Shown here in pieces: positions 23,001 through 37,100 of a DNA stretch of 64,000 nt (its first letter is position 1; every line of letters starts with the position of its first letter). Under the pieces are notes generated by a model. That model did no database searches, was not told where the DNA came from, and saw nothing but the letters and a program-made list of their open reading frames with translations. The stretch covers positions 33,622,109 to 33,686,108 of the forward strand of contig CAIIXF020000002.1 in the NCBI GenBank assembly GCA_903813345.2, written 5' to 3'. This stretch comes from Owenia fusiformis (Eukaryota > Annelida > Polychaeta > Sabellida > Oweniidae). The position numbers were made by a program, and so were the translations under genes.

Positions 23001-26000
23001 AAGTATTTTTATGCTTATCAAAATCCATTTGCATCCTACGCATCCCTACATCTTATCCAAATATGTTACTAAATAATGAATTATAATAGTAAAATCTTTG
23101 GTTTTACAAACTTGTATGATATTTGATAAGTGTAAAAGTTGTTTTTGGAGCATTTTTGTATCTAGCCATTTTGTTGGGAAAAAATTAATGAAAAAATGTA
23201 CAATATTTTAATTTAAAGTATGACCTGAATCGATTGCAAACTTTATATTTGCACATTTGATGAGATAAACCATTTGTGTCATATTGTGAAATTATTAAGT
23301 TTGCAATCGATTCAGGTCATAGTGTATTTTTGGTGTTTTTGTGATAATCAATGGAAACCAATGGCCTCTATTGGGATCTGCTGATATCCTCAAGTTAAGT
23401 CAATGATGCACAGCCCCATGTAAGTCAATACAACCTTACTGAACTAAATGGTCCCTATCTCAGCCTATGTGTGCCCGAGCACTTTAATATTTTCCAAAGA
23501 GTTATATGACATCCTATTCTTCATGTTACAACTAAAAATTATTCATTTTGACCATAGGGGTATTTGCCAATAAACGCACCTCTTCCTTAGCTTACTAAAA
23601 TTTAAAAATCATCAAAATAAACTTGGCCATCTGTGAAACAATCGATAAAATCATAACCAATCAACGAAATGGCTTCCGACATAAAACATAACAGTAAGTT
23701 AAAAGTCTTACATGAAGAATACTATCGACTCGGGAATAAATAAATAAATAAAATCATTTATCAAGATAGATGGATTTAAAAGAGTTTCCTTAGAGTTTCT
23801 ACCCCCAAAGTTCTCTTTTTCCAACTCAATATCCATCCGACTCGAAAAGAATTGCTGCTGTTAAGATGGCCCGGGAGGACATATTGATGAGTGATTTGGT
23901 GTAAAATTGAACTTAATTTTGACCGAACACTAACTTTTGAAATGCCTGTAATTTTCTCACATTTGAGAGTTGAACCATTATACTTGGCGAATCAATGTAA
24001 CTTTGGATAAGCTTTAAAATGATATATGACACATACTATGATGACACTGGTATATGTCTGCCTAGGGGGGTCCCATACTTTCGGGACACCCTGTACATCG
24101 GGATTGCAGTGTTCCATTTGTGCCCTTAAACCCGAAAGATCACGATGACAATTGCCACCGAAGTCAAAAGATCCGATTATTTTTGTATCATCTACTCGAT
24201 TTTACATTTTCAATAGGTTTGACAACCAACATCACAAAAAGCGATTGTGCTGATAAAACTTGATTTCAACCAACCATCATGAATTTGAGATTTTTTAAAC
24301 AGCGTCATCTGTGGAAGTTTTAATAGTTTGCTGAATGTAGTTCACAAGAGATTAAGTAACCGTTTCAAATATAAATAAAATAATCTCAGATTTAAGGAAT
24401 ATACTTACAGCTATTACACATCAAGTGAATTGTACTGATAATAAACCTACACAAAACAATAGTGCTCGGAAGATGTAATTGAAAGTTCATCTTAGGTCGA
24501 TTTAACACTTTATATTTAAATGATCACTCTCATAATGATGTTCATTTAGGTATTTTTCTCTTCATTAGGTCCAAATGCAAGTGTGGCTATCTGCTCAGTA
24601 AACACAATGCAACTGAAGAAGCGGTGGAGCCATTGGGAAAGCATGGTGTGAATGAATTAGGTACAGGCGCAGGTGCTACAGGACACAACACAGAGAATGC
24701 CAAACCTGATAATGCTGAGCCTTGGAACATGTAAGTGAAAATTTAGTTACACACCACAAATTAATTTAGATTTTATAAAATTCTTTTGCTAAAGTAAACT
24801 GTATTGAAGTAGCATATACGGGAATAGAAACAAAGGAACCAATAGGGTTTCCGTTCTGAAATCGTCAGCTTATTCGGTGTTACATACAAGGGTGGGCCAA
24901 AAATGGTCAAATAATTCAAATATGGAACAAAACTTTAATCAATTCACAGTCATCTAAGGAAGTTTGAGACTTATCATGCCAATTGTAAATGAGTTATTAC
25001 ACTTTAAAAGTAACATTTTTTGGCCCACCTTGTTTTGGCCTGTGTAGGTTTTACATAGGAATAGCTATCGACAGGTTAGGCTATGTCTTCCATGTCTTAT
25101 GAGCACTGGTGCGCTTTGACAACGACCAAATTCCAATGATCAGTTACTACCTGAAAAGGGTAATCACCCAAGAATTCCCTCCTAATATTATCTTGTTTAG
25201 ATGTAATATAGGGATTTATTTAATAGTTGCTCCGAGACGAAATGTCCTGCAAATGCATATTACTGTATGAGAATTGATAACCTAACATACATAATATTAC
25301 GACTTGTTTTTACAGGAAAGATGTTGAGACAGATGGAATAACGGACGCCTTTGGTCATATCAACTTTGTAGGGATAGGACAACAAACTGCCGAGGTACAT
25401 ATTCTTTTACATTATGAAACAGCTGTTCTGGAAAAGGTTTGAATATCTATACTTACATCAGGACACAAATTAAAATAAAGTTAGAAAGAACTTATAGTAC
25501 ATACTTACAGAGAAGAATTAGTTATTGAAAAGAATAATAAATTGTGTAAACCATTGTCGTTTAATTCCTCATAGTATGTGCGGTTGGCAGATGATACGCC
25601 CAGTGACCTGATCTATGACGTGCTCACGCAACATTGGCAGCTAGAGCAACCTCAGTTCATCATCAGCATCATAGGTGGCGGTAAAAGCTTCGATATGAGC
25701 ACATGGAGAGGACGCTGGAAACGAATTGTTAATGACGGGTTTGTCAAGGTAAAAAATATTTTTGATTAACTTGTTTGGCTCACTTATGTTTTCCATGAGC
25801 GTTTTGCAAAACTTACTGTTAGCTGATTATAAACATTCAAAATAGAAAAATTGTTAACAAAATATTTTGTCATGAAAACTCTAACAATGTTCATCATTAC
25901 AAGAAATTGGTGTTATGTAATATGATAGCATTGTATATTGATGGTTAAAACTAGGTTGCCAAGCAGGTTACGATGTGGGTGGTGACCAATGGAACGCACA

Positions 26001-28107
26001 CTGGGGTAATTAAGGCAGTAGGCCAGGCGGTGAAAGAGGGACAGACACACAATTGGACGGGCACGATGAAGCGCTATAATCAGATCAGTTGTATAGGAAT
26101 TGCAAGTTGGGGATACATAGACCATGAGGGTCTGGTCAATAAATCTCGTGAGGTGAGTGCAAATACCATAATATGAGACTCATAATTTATGAGATACATC
26201 CACACGCACACGCACACACACACCTAGACCGCCTGTGAATTGTTTGGTAAACCAATGTGTTACTTCAGAACACTTTCTAGACGTTTCACTCCTTGGACTT
26301 TTTATCCCTAGACTGTTCACCCCTTAGACGTTTCACCTCCTGGAGGTTTCACCCCTTAGGGATCTCATTCCCTAGACATTTCACCCCCTGGACACTTCAC
26401 CCCCAGACATTTCTCCCCTTAGATATTTCATCCCCTGGACATTTCACCCCTTAAGACATTTCACACCCTAGACATTTCACCTCGTAGACGTTTCACCCTT
26501 TATAATTTACCCCTATATATTTCAAATATTGTCTAGGGGGTGAAACGTCTGATGGGTAAAACGTATAGTGGGTGAAATGTCCAGGGGTGAACAGTCTAGT
26601 GGGTTGAAACGTCCAAGGGGTGAAACGTCTTGATACCCAAGTTACCCGTCAGAACTTTGTCCAAATGGTAACTACTGTACAGGTATATGTGATCATTCAC
26701 AAATCACACATGTATCTTACTTTTCCATTACATCATTGATATATTGTGCTCATTGATTTAAACCTTACATGCAACCTAATTTCTTTACTCCCGTCCCTAC
26801 TCATAAATGTTTTCTATTTAGTCAAAATATGTCGCAAACTATACTGCTGAAAATCTAGTAATAACAAACAAAATAGTTTCCCTAAACCCCGACCATACCA
26901 ACTTCCTTCTTGTGGATGATGGCACAAAGGGTTTCTACAGAGGAAAGGAAAAGGGCGAACACGAGCTTAGAGCAAGATTTGAAGTCTATATGAGAAATGG
27001 TAAGTAAATTAATCATTCAATGAAATAGTTTTATTACTCAGTCACGTCTGCTGTTGTTTCTGTTATACAATGATAAATAAAACACGATTTAAGTTTAAAA
27101 AATGTTACAGAAGTCATTCTAAAATCAGAACAGTGTATACTTTGTTCCGTGATAATATGCTATGATAAGCACTATTTAAAGAAATATTGTATACCTCATT
27201 ATTGCCAAATAAGCGGGTATATTACATCTTATTTTTGCAATTTCACAAAGTGTTTTCCTGTTCAAATTAGGGGTTAAAAAATAAACGAGTTATTTCTTCT
27301 TTTTAAATTAACATTGATAATCACCTTCAGAGAAAGGGGTCCCATGTGTGCAACTTATTGTTGGAGTGGAGAAGATGGGCTACATGGATCAGATGCTTCG
27401 TACACTCAAAGAAGGGATTCCAGCAGTAATCGCAGTAAACACTGGCGTCGGTGCAAATATACTGGCAGATGCATATAAGAGATACACGGACGTCTATGCT
27501 CGAGAGAGGTAAGTTGATCGGTTCCAAGTAATGAACGCGCGCGATAGTATTAAAGATATTGAATAGGTGGATATAAAAGTTCTTTGTTTTATGATATGAA
27601 ACCTTTAACAACTTTTTGGGATACGAGTCTCATGTTTTGTCAACTGTGTGTCTACTACATGTTACGTAATAGTAGTGTTTGTTTGGTCCACTAGAGAAAA
27701 TGGTTATAGTGATACTATTGAGAAAATGGAAGCAGAAATATCCGACCATCTCAAAGAAGAGCTACAAATAGCTTACCCATATATGATAGAAGACCAAGAA
27801 CTCCTGACAGAAATCTTAGACAATTTAAAGAAATGTTGCAGTAGAGATAATATACATTTTGTAAGTATATCAACAACTGAAGCTAGTTAACACAGTCAGT
27901 CGGCTGACGACACAAACACAGACATTATTTAAACAAACATGCCTTCTACTTTTGTTAAATGTGATTTTACTGAAATTACTAGGCACTTATTAAACGAATG
28001 ATTTATATTATTGGACTTATTCGCAATGGATGTATTTCAGATATCTTTATTTGACTTCAATGAACGTGACGACCTTGATGTAGCCATTCTAACAACTCTG
28101 TTTAGAG
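20057..28107 (+). CDS. TRPM: TRPM exons 1-10: melastatin homology regions 1-2
   Basis: Residues 1 to about 446. CKCGYLLSKH (exon 3) and FGHINFVGIG (exon 4) match the start of the MHR domain. IISIIGGGKSFDMS (exon 5) is the TRPM glycine-rich GGGK/GGAK motif; WVVTNGTHTGVIKAVGQAV (exon 6), CIGIASWGYI, NFLLVDDGTKGFY (exon 7) and LDVAILTTLFRG (exon 10) follow in the family order. This domain forms the cytosolic ring that in vertebrate relatives binds Ca2+ or nucleotides and shapes assembly. A Gly/Asn/Glu-rich stretch at about residues 60-97 (GAGATGHNTENAKPDNAEP) replaces the tighter linker seen in vertebrate TRPMs. Confidence 0.85.
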
Positions 28108-31100
28108 GTAAAATATAAATTATCTATTCAGATTAAACCTAAGTATATTTTTCACATTTACATCGATTAATTATAAGTACTAAAAATGCAAATTACTGCA
28201 AACTGTTGCTGCATTTTCGCAAGCCTTTGTAAAAATGAGGCGTACACGCCGCTCGAAACCCACATTGGACCAGCTCGTCAGTGAAGGGGTATATAACATG
28301 GTAAAAAATGTCTTCTAAAAGTACAATTTAACAAAACTTCACCATTTTTGTTTTGAGCTCCGTATATTAGTCATCACAGTAAGTAGCATGCTGATTTATT
28401 GTACCTCATGAGCAATATTTTGAAGCATGTAATGTGTAATCTACCTAGTGTTTACAATCTTATAATCTAGTGCTATTCAATCTTATAATAAGCTTATAAT
28501 AGTTTTGATGATTTTTACTTTTGAGGGAAAATATGAAACCTTTTTAATGTCAAATTGAAATGAATAAATTGATATATATTGCTAGCTATTTCTTATTTTG
28601 ATTGCCTCCTCATGTCATGCGCTTTTGCATGCTTTCCAAATTTGGCCCTTAATCCCCCAAATATTGCCAAATACGTCATCATAGATCATGCCATTCTCAT
28701 TTTCTATTTTGCTGTTTTAAGACAAACAGTACGTTAATATAAGGTGTTTGTTTGTATTATAATTGTGTTTTACTTTTCTTAACTCCATGCAGATGACACA
28801 GATTTTTTCAACATCACTTTTTGTATGCTGCTTATTTAGATTCCCAAAAGATTCTACATCATTTTATGAAGTAATACCTCTAGATGGACAAATCATACTT
28901 TGCAGGCACGCAGTAAAGGTTTTAATAAAAATGTTGAATTGCTGTTTTAAACAGTGGCATTTCCCTATTACTCACTCAATGACTTGGATGACATATACCC
29001 CCCCCCCTCAAAAAATAGAAAATTGCATAAATGTCAAACATTCTGCAAATTAAAGTACACAAAATGTCACAAGCCAAATCCTCCTGGAAAATTCTACAGT
29101 GCATCAAAATATGTGACAAAAACTTGTGTAGGGTACTGTACTATTATCTTACTAAATGAAAAAGTCGTCCATTTTATTGCCATTAATATTGTCAATAACT
29201 TGTTTATTATTCCAGTGAGAGGACAGGAAGTGATGTCACCAATAGAAAAACTCCAATATGCTTACAAATGGCAACGTGCTGATATAGCCAAGTCAATAAT
29301 CGATTATGAGTAAGTCGTACATAAAAAGTTCGAAAATAATTCCAAAAAGAAGATATTCTGGTGTACTTGTTAAATATTGTATACGTATATTAAACTTGTA
29401 TATATGGATATCAATTCAGAAAAATACACACAATTCTAACTGTCACCTGGCTCTTTTGATATAATTGATATATTTTCTTATTTGTTAATCAATAGGTTTA
29501 TTTTATAATACAAATAAACGGTGAATTGGGGTTAGGGAAAATCAACTTCTGGCATTTCATGTCATCTTTTGTCATATTCATATTTATTCTTCAACATGTA
29601 CTGTGATGACTTCAGTATGAATGAAATGTCCCTCGACGATATGGTCCCGGTTGTTGCGATAATGGTACTCGAATAGTGGAGCGTGGAAGGGGGTATCAGA
29701 CATTGTTTCTTTTCACATGGAACATGGGATAGCTGCTTCTTCCTAATGACCGATTACCCCTAGGTGTTTTCATTTTTCTCGCTATGTTCTGTAACAACTT
29801 TTTGGCCTTTTCCTTCTGACAGGTGTACATTCATAATCCTCTATATATTATATCACCAGATACAGTAAACCACTGAGCAAGCGTCAGGCTAAAGAAGCTG
29901 TACGTATTCAAGACATCACTCTTGTGGATCTGTTTATCAATGCACTACGAGACGACAAAGTAGAGTTCGTCAAGATGCTGCTGGAGAGTGGTATATACCT
30001 CAGACAACACCTGAACATCTTGCATTTAATTTATCTCTACAATCAGGTACAGTTACAGATAACTGTCATATATATGTTAGACGCACTTGTGTCTTTATTG
30101 AAAACACCATGTTTACGGATTTAACTGACAACTTCCTTAATAAATTGAAAATCAGATAAATAGTTTAAGCTTCAGTCACATTTGCTCTACGGCGGACGCA
30201 CTGCGGCCGTAGCTTCATAAAATGAAAATAAAACTACATTGTACTGCATATCCCTATATTTTATTTTGCATTTTTCTTTGTAAACATACGGCCACCATAC
30301 GGTTGCCGTAGATCAAATGTGACTGGGGCATTATTCAGTGCGGCATATGCCTAAAACAAGACTTTTTTACTTACTATCCTGTCATTGTAGACCGGTGAGA
30401 ATGAAGTTCTTCACCAGCAACTTAGACTAATTGCAAATAGAACGTCTTTTGAAGATGTGATCTCGGACGATATTCATCCAGAACAATGTATGGATTTGGT
30501 GCTATTACAACACGTGTCCCAACTGTTTAAGAAACTTGTTGGTAAGTAGTCGTTTCGAATCACCGTCTTTTAGAGTAAATCTTGTTGTATCAGGTTATCT
30601 TAGTTTGTAAGTATTGCAAATTAACAATATCAGCAATAGTAGTTTTGAAAAACAATGATCTACTTTTTTAATTACCAGGTAATGTCACCGATAAACTGTT
30701 TGATAACGCATTTACTATTTTTGAAGTGAAATAAGCAAAATTCATTTTGAAAACCATGTAGCTTGTAAAGACTTTTGGTGAAACTTTTATTTGGACAAGC
30801 ATTCAAACTTCAAATATGAAATACAGTGAATTTTCTCGGGTGAAAACATATTAAAATTTTGTAATAAGATTAAAAACTACGTCGCTCTGGCGAACCAGAG
30901 TCGAATCAGTGATCGGGGGATAACAGGTTTAGACGTACAGTCCCCCGGTCTACCAACTGAGCTATCACGAAATGAGAATTCTTGATTACATGAATTGATA
31001 TATATAAATATATATGGATTTTGAATATAATGAAAGAGATTATACATGACAAACTTCAAAAAATGTCCTCTCTCGCGAACCGGAGTCGAACCAGTGACCT

Positions 31101-34100
31101 AGGGATGACAGGTTTAGACGCTACAGTCCCCCGCTCTACCAACTGAGCTATCACGAGATGAGTTATTGGTATTTTTAATTACATGAATTGATATATGGAT
31201 TTTGAATATAATGAAAGAGATTATACATGACAAACTTCAAAAAATGTCCTCTCTCGCGAACCGGAGTCGAACCAGTGACCTAGGGATAACAGGTTTAGAC
31301 GCTACAGTCCCCCGCTCTACCAACTGAGCTATCATGAGATGAGATACTGGAATAATTAATTACATGAATTGATATATGGATTTTGAATGTAATGAAAGAT
31401 ATTATACATGACAAACTTTTAAAAAATGTCCTCTCTCGCGAACCGGAGTCGAACCAGTAACCTAGGGATAACAGGTTTAGACGCTACAGTCCCCCGCTCT
31501 ACCAACTGAGCTATCACGAGATGAGTTATTGCTTCTCATAATTACATGAATTGATATATGGATTTTGAATATAATGAAAGAGATTATACATTACAAACTT
31601 CAAAAAATGTCCTCTCTCGCGAACCGGAGTCGAACCAGTGACCTAGGGATGACAGGTTTAGACGCTACAGTCCCCCGCTCTACCAACTGAGCTATCACGA
31701 GATGAGTTATTGGTTTTCATAATTACATGAATTGATATATGGATTTTGAATATAATGAAAGAGATTATACATGACAAACTTTTAAAAATGTCCTCTCTCG
31801 CGAACCGGAGTCGAACCAGTGACCTAGGGATGACAGGTTTAGCCACTACAGTCCCCCGCTCTACCAACTGAGCTATCACGAGATGAGACAACACTACATG
31901 GTCATCATAAATTAAATCAGAATCCTAAAACAATTATTGTACCATGTGTTACGAGTGGGAATTACACACTACCCTACCACGTGACCACGTTTAAAATGGA
32001 AACAGGGTACAGCTAAGTTGCAAATGGAGGACGTGGGTTTAATTCCATATTTCTGAACGTAAAATGCATTTTACATTTATTTCTAGTATTCTACCAGACA
32101 TAGAATTAATTCATCAAGCAGTTTGTAGAATATTGTTGGCAAAAAACCACTATAGGCAAAGATAGATAATAGTGGGTGCAGTGAAGCAAAACTCAATGCA
32201 ATACACGATACATTTAAGTAAATCTATCAACGTACAGGGAGCATGTAAGTTTCCCTTCGAAAATGTTACATTGATGTAACAAAAAACCCAGTTAACTGTT
32301 ATTTAAACTGCGTGTCATCGTGTTATATGTGGATACGTTTTCCAGTATGTTATTCAACTGTATTTTTGTGAATTAATTGTTTTTCTAAAATCTTAAGATG
32401 CAAAAAACGTCGTCCCAGAAATGTATCTTTACTTTGCCGTAAGGCATAACATATTGTGAAACATTTTTCTTCTTGTCACAAAGAGGATAATGTTTGTTTC
32501 GAGGTGTCTTGTGATGAGCGTTTAATGATTAAATGCAAAATCACTGGAGCAGATACCATCCAAAAACATCTGACATTCAACACGTCATATAAGACTACAT
32601 CGATCTGGTATTAGTTTTTTTACAATAATAGAGAAATACGATGTCATATCAGCGCTACAGCAAATCGTGAAGAACAAAATGCTCTCAAGTCGTGGCATGG
32701 TGGTATTTTGAACAAAATATTTTAAATGATCGTTTTTTGAGGACGATAGTGAATTAGACCATTCAAGGGGTTATATAAAAAGATTCTTTACATGTAGTTC
32801 AGGCAATTTTAATTATTCTGAATAGCGGATAGTCATTAATCCTGATAGCGGATAGTCATTTGTCATTAACGTGTTCATATTTAATTTCGTTATTTCATTT
32901 CAATTTGATACCCTAGTAACACGTATAATCCAGCGTTCTTTAATGACTAAAATGCATACTAGTATACGACCTGAAAGCCCGTGTCTAAATCTACAAAATA
33001 ATGTCTACTTTATTTGGATTAAATAACAATTGATGACACCTCAAAGCATCAACAGGCGGCCTTTTTAGCATTATTTTCACTGTTTGCAACGTAAATGTAC
33101 ATGAGATCGGACATAGTATGTCTGTATAATCAGCTTACTTTCTCGCTCCCTGTACTATTGAGCAATTTACATTCCTTGTACCCCGTATTGATCAACTTTT
33201 GCATCTGTGTACCGTGTACTATGACATATCAAATATTGTAAAATTTAAAACGATATTATTTACATTCTTTCTTCAACTATCGTATAACTTGGAACATGGA
33301 CTTCACTATTGCACCACTGTAGTTCAGCGAATAGCAATATTGACTCACTCCGAGCACCAAATGTATTAACCTTTTGACTAAGCAGTCGAAATACTCAAAA
33401 GCGACGTGGTTGAAAGCCAAAAAATTCGCGCATGCGCTGTCGAGGTAGGGTAGTGTGAATTAATCAACATTTTTAATTAATTTGGTACTGCAGCCTGATT
33501 GTCTCATTTATGTTTTACTCAGATTATTCGTTCATTCAATTTGAATTTGTGATTGAGTAGTTGCTAGAATCGGGAACTGTGGTGTCTCAACATGTTATTC
33601 CGAATTTGTTCAGACTTTGCATCATTTAAGGTTGAACAAAATACCCAATTGGCCGGTGTAAAATAAATTATGGCCCCCTGGGGATTATGGTCCCCTTTCC
33701 TTACGGCCTTTACTGGCCCTGACTGTGTATAAATAATAAGGAAAATAATTGTAATTAGGTCACCATATAAATCAATAGAGAGTAGGACCTAAATTTGATA
33801 GGACCACCTACCCTTTTACACCTGTCGTCGGCCGATGAATCGAAGCTCATAGCTAGGCATTGATGAAGGGCGTCCTGCGCGTCCTCATATTCGGATATGG
33901 ATAAACTATTAGTACTTGGTTTAGGGAGGAATTATAGCCGACGCCGATAGCCCGGTCGGATGCTATCAATTCTTCTAAGACCCAGCACGAAAGGTTTATC
34001 TAACTTAAACCTCACACTGACTCTTATGAAAGGTAAATGGCCAATGATCCAATTCTAAGAAACTTTGACTTTACAAGTGTGTTGAGAAATGAATGAGTGT

Positions 34101-37100
34101 ATTTAGTTCAGTTTTGGTGCACTACATGTAACAGGCCAGGTACAGTTTAAAATTTGATTTATTTTGTGTTTACTATTCAATTATTGAGTGAATGAAAAGT
34201 ACAAAAATGTCCTCTCTCGCGAACCGGAGTCGAACCAGTGACCTAGGGATAACAGGTTTAGACGCTACAGTCCCCCGGTCTGCCAACTGAGCTATCACGA
34301 GATGAGATAATAGAGTTCCTAATTACATGAATTGATATATGGATTTTGAATATAATGAAAGAGATTATACAGAACAAACTTTAAAAAAATGTCCTCTCTC
34401 GCGAACCGGAGTCGAACCAGTGACCTAGGGATAACAGGTTTAGACGCTACAGTCCCCCGCTCTACCAACTGAGCTATCACGAGATGTTACATACAAAGAT
34501 ATCAGTATAAACAACTTTATCCATAGCCCGATCGCTGTAATACACCTGGGTTTGATTGCAATCTTAATTAGATAAACGTCAATGGCTGTTGTCAATTTAA
34601 TTTCATCAATCAAATATTGTTTCCTCCATTCATAGGCTACCACAAGCAAGAGGACTACAGTAAGAGAGTTACTATGGAGACGATCGACGTCATCTCCAGA
34701 GCTTTGGAGGCCGATTTCTTCCACAACGATATGTTCAAAGACATCAGTGAGAAAGACCGCCACCTGGTTGAGCAGCTGAAGACTCCCGTACAGGAACTAT
34801 TTCTATGGGCGATAATAATGGGACGGTGAGTCATACATCCTGTCACATATTCTGAGTTTGGTTTCGTTGACTTTAGTAACTAATCCGATCTTCGATTAAA
34901 CATTCATTTTTGCACAGCAAACATACAAATGAAGATTTGACTGTCAGTACAAAATTTATCTCTTATCAACTCTCATGAATCTGTACATAAGGATTGAAAG
35001 GAAAACGTGCAATTCCCTTTGAAATTATTGTCTTATATATTTGAAATTTAACCATATCTCAAATAATGAATCCAGGCAAGACATAGGGAAGCTTTTATGG
35101 GGCGAAATGAACAATGGCATCTCTAGTGCTTTAGCGGCCTCCACAATGCTCAAGAAATTTTCCGGCTACTTCCCGCTGGCTGTATCTGAGAAAAGGGCAG
35201 AATATGAGACGAATTCCCAGTGAGTAACAACGTTTATCCGATGGATACTATATTTATAAGGGGATAACAACACAAAATAATTTGATATGCGCCACTAAAA
35301 TCGTATATAACAATTTATAGTGGATATCCGACTCATTTGACGTCTAAAAATTAGTATTCGTTGGATACGATTTTTTCATTAGTTATGAATTTGGCGACAA
35401 ATAACCCCTTGCCTGTTTGATCTGCCACAACATAGTTCCAAGATTATGTGCTCAGTAAAAATAAGTATAAATATTTCCTGCAATAAATTTGTAAAAATAA
35501 TTTAACAGAAAATAAAATGAAAAAATTAGAAAATAATTAAAAAACACCAACTTTTAGGTCAAATTAAAGTCCATACAAAAATAGCGACCATAGGATGAAT
35601 ATGATATCCTATGATTTTCTCGAGCTATCATATTTATCCACTCTTGGAGATGGGCGATATCCACTCATGGATGGTATCCCTCAAAAATCAAAGAATATCC
35701 TCTATTTATGTATATGTTTAAAGTTTATGTATCGGTGAAGTTGATTATACCAAGACAGAGATATCGTTATTCTATCTTATGCAGTATCTCGGAATAGACA
35801 TGTTGCACTGCCACGGAGTTTGTCACTAGAGCAACATCCTTGTTAGTCAACGATACAAAATTTACCTTAGATTCCATAAAGAAATCATCGTAGAGTTTAC
35901 ACCCATTGTAATTGTAGAGAATTCGCTGAGTTAGCAGGCGCCTTGCTAGATGAGTGTACTGACGTTGAGCGCCCTCTGGCGAACAAGGTTATTACAAGAC
36001 CTGTCAGTCGCTGGAAGGCCGAAGATGCAATGGCATTAGCAGCTAATGGTGACATATCGGTAAGAATACACTCGTTTTTAATAATAGGGAGTTCAAGCGT
36101 GCATATAAAATCGAATCGCCAACCTATACGTATGACCAATCGCCCATACAAATGCATCACTTGAATATTTTTCGTTCACGTCTAGGTTGTGAAAAACATT
36201 GCAAGCTTAAAGTCCCTGATAATTGCTTAGTATACATAACTGCTTAGTAAAAACTGGTAAGAGGGATGTATTATTATTTACTTTGTAATATTATTTACTT
36301 TTTCCTAGTGAATTTTTTTTCCACAAACAAGTCCAATACCAAATTGCATTTCATTTTCGTGTAGAAACATGTACATAACACGTGCAATATCATTACGTTT
36401 TCTGAATCATACATTGGAGAGGTTAAGCAAATACGGTTTTTCAAAACGTATACGTAAACGCAAAGTACATTGAATCAACATAGGATTGTATCGCTTTAGT
36501 CTACTTCAGATACCCGTTCAACTTCAAAGTTGCGTGTTTAGAACGGGAGATTTTAAATTTCCACGTTGCTATCAACGGGAATCATTATACTCATGTCTGT
36601 TGAATACTATCCTTGGAATTTTGATTTCGATGCAAAGTATAATTCTTTCTGAAGAAGATGATGTATGTAACGCATGATTTAACTCCAATAATCTTACGAA
36701 ACGAGCTCGTTTAAAATATGTATTAGAAAACCAGCTATTGAACTTCATCAATGGCATACTATGTAATCATTACAAGCTATGGTGTAGTCTAAACAAACAC
36801 TAGAGCTGAACGGCTATTTATGTGTGAACTCTACATGTATTTGTATAGGGCCGATTGATACGTTTAAGTTGCGTTTTGGATTTTATACGGTAGCTTAACC
36901 TCTCCAGTGATGTCATATTTCTTTTCAGAGTTTCCTTGCAAACACTGGTTGTCAAAATGTCCTAACTGGTATATGGACAGAAGATCTTCTCAGCTCAACT
37001 TTTAGGGTGAGTAAAACATATACACCATTGTACTTCAAAAGATTTCCAATCAGGTTCTTTCGGACCACGTATATTGATCGAACGTTCACGTCAAAATCTG

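Noticed and set aside
30877-31894. Cluster read as a tRNA-derived SINE family
   Set aside because: Regular tandem spacing of about 182 bp, intact stems, the tRNA-Tyr intron and T-run terminators fit real tRNA genes better than dispersed SINEs.
34440-34763. A 107-codon minus-strand ORF over a tRNA and TRPM exon 14
   Set aside because: It is the antisense of TRPM exon 14 joined to a tRNA-Tyr gene.
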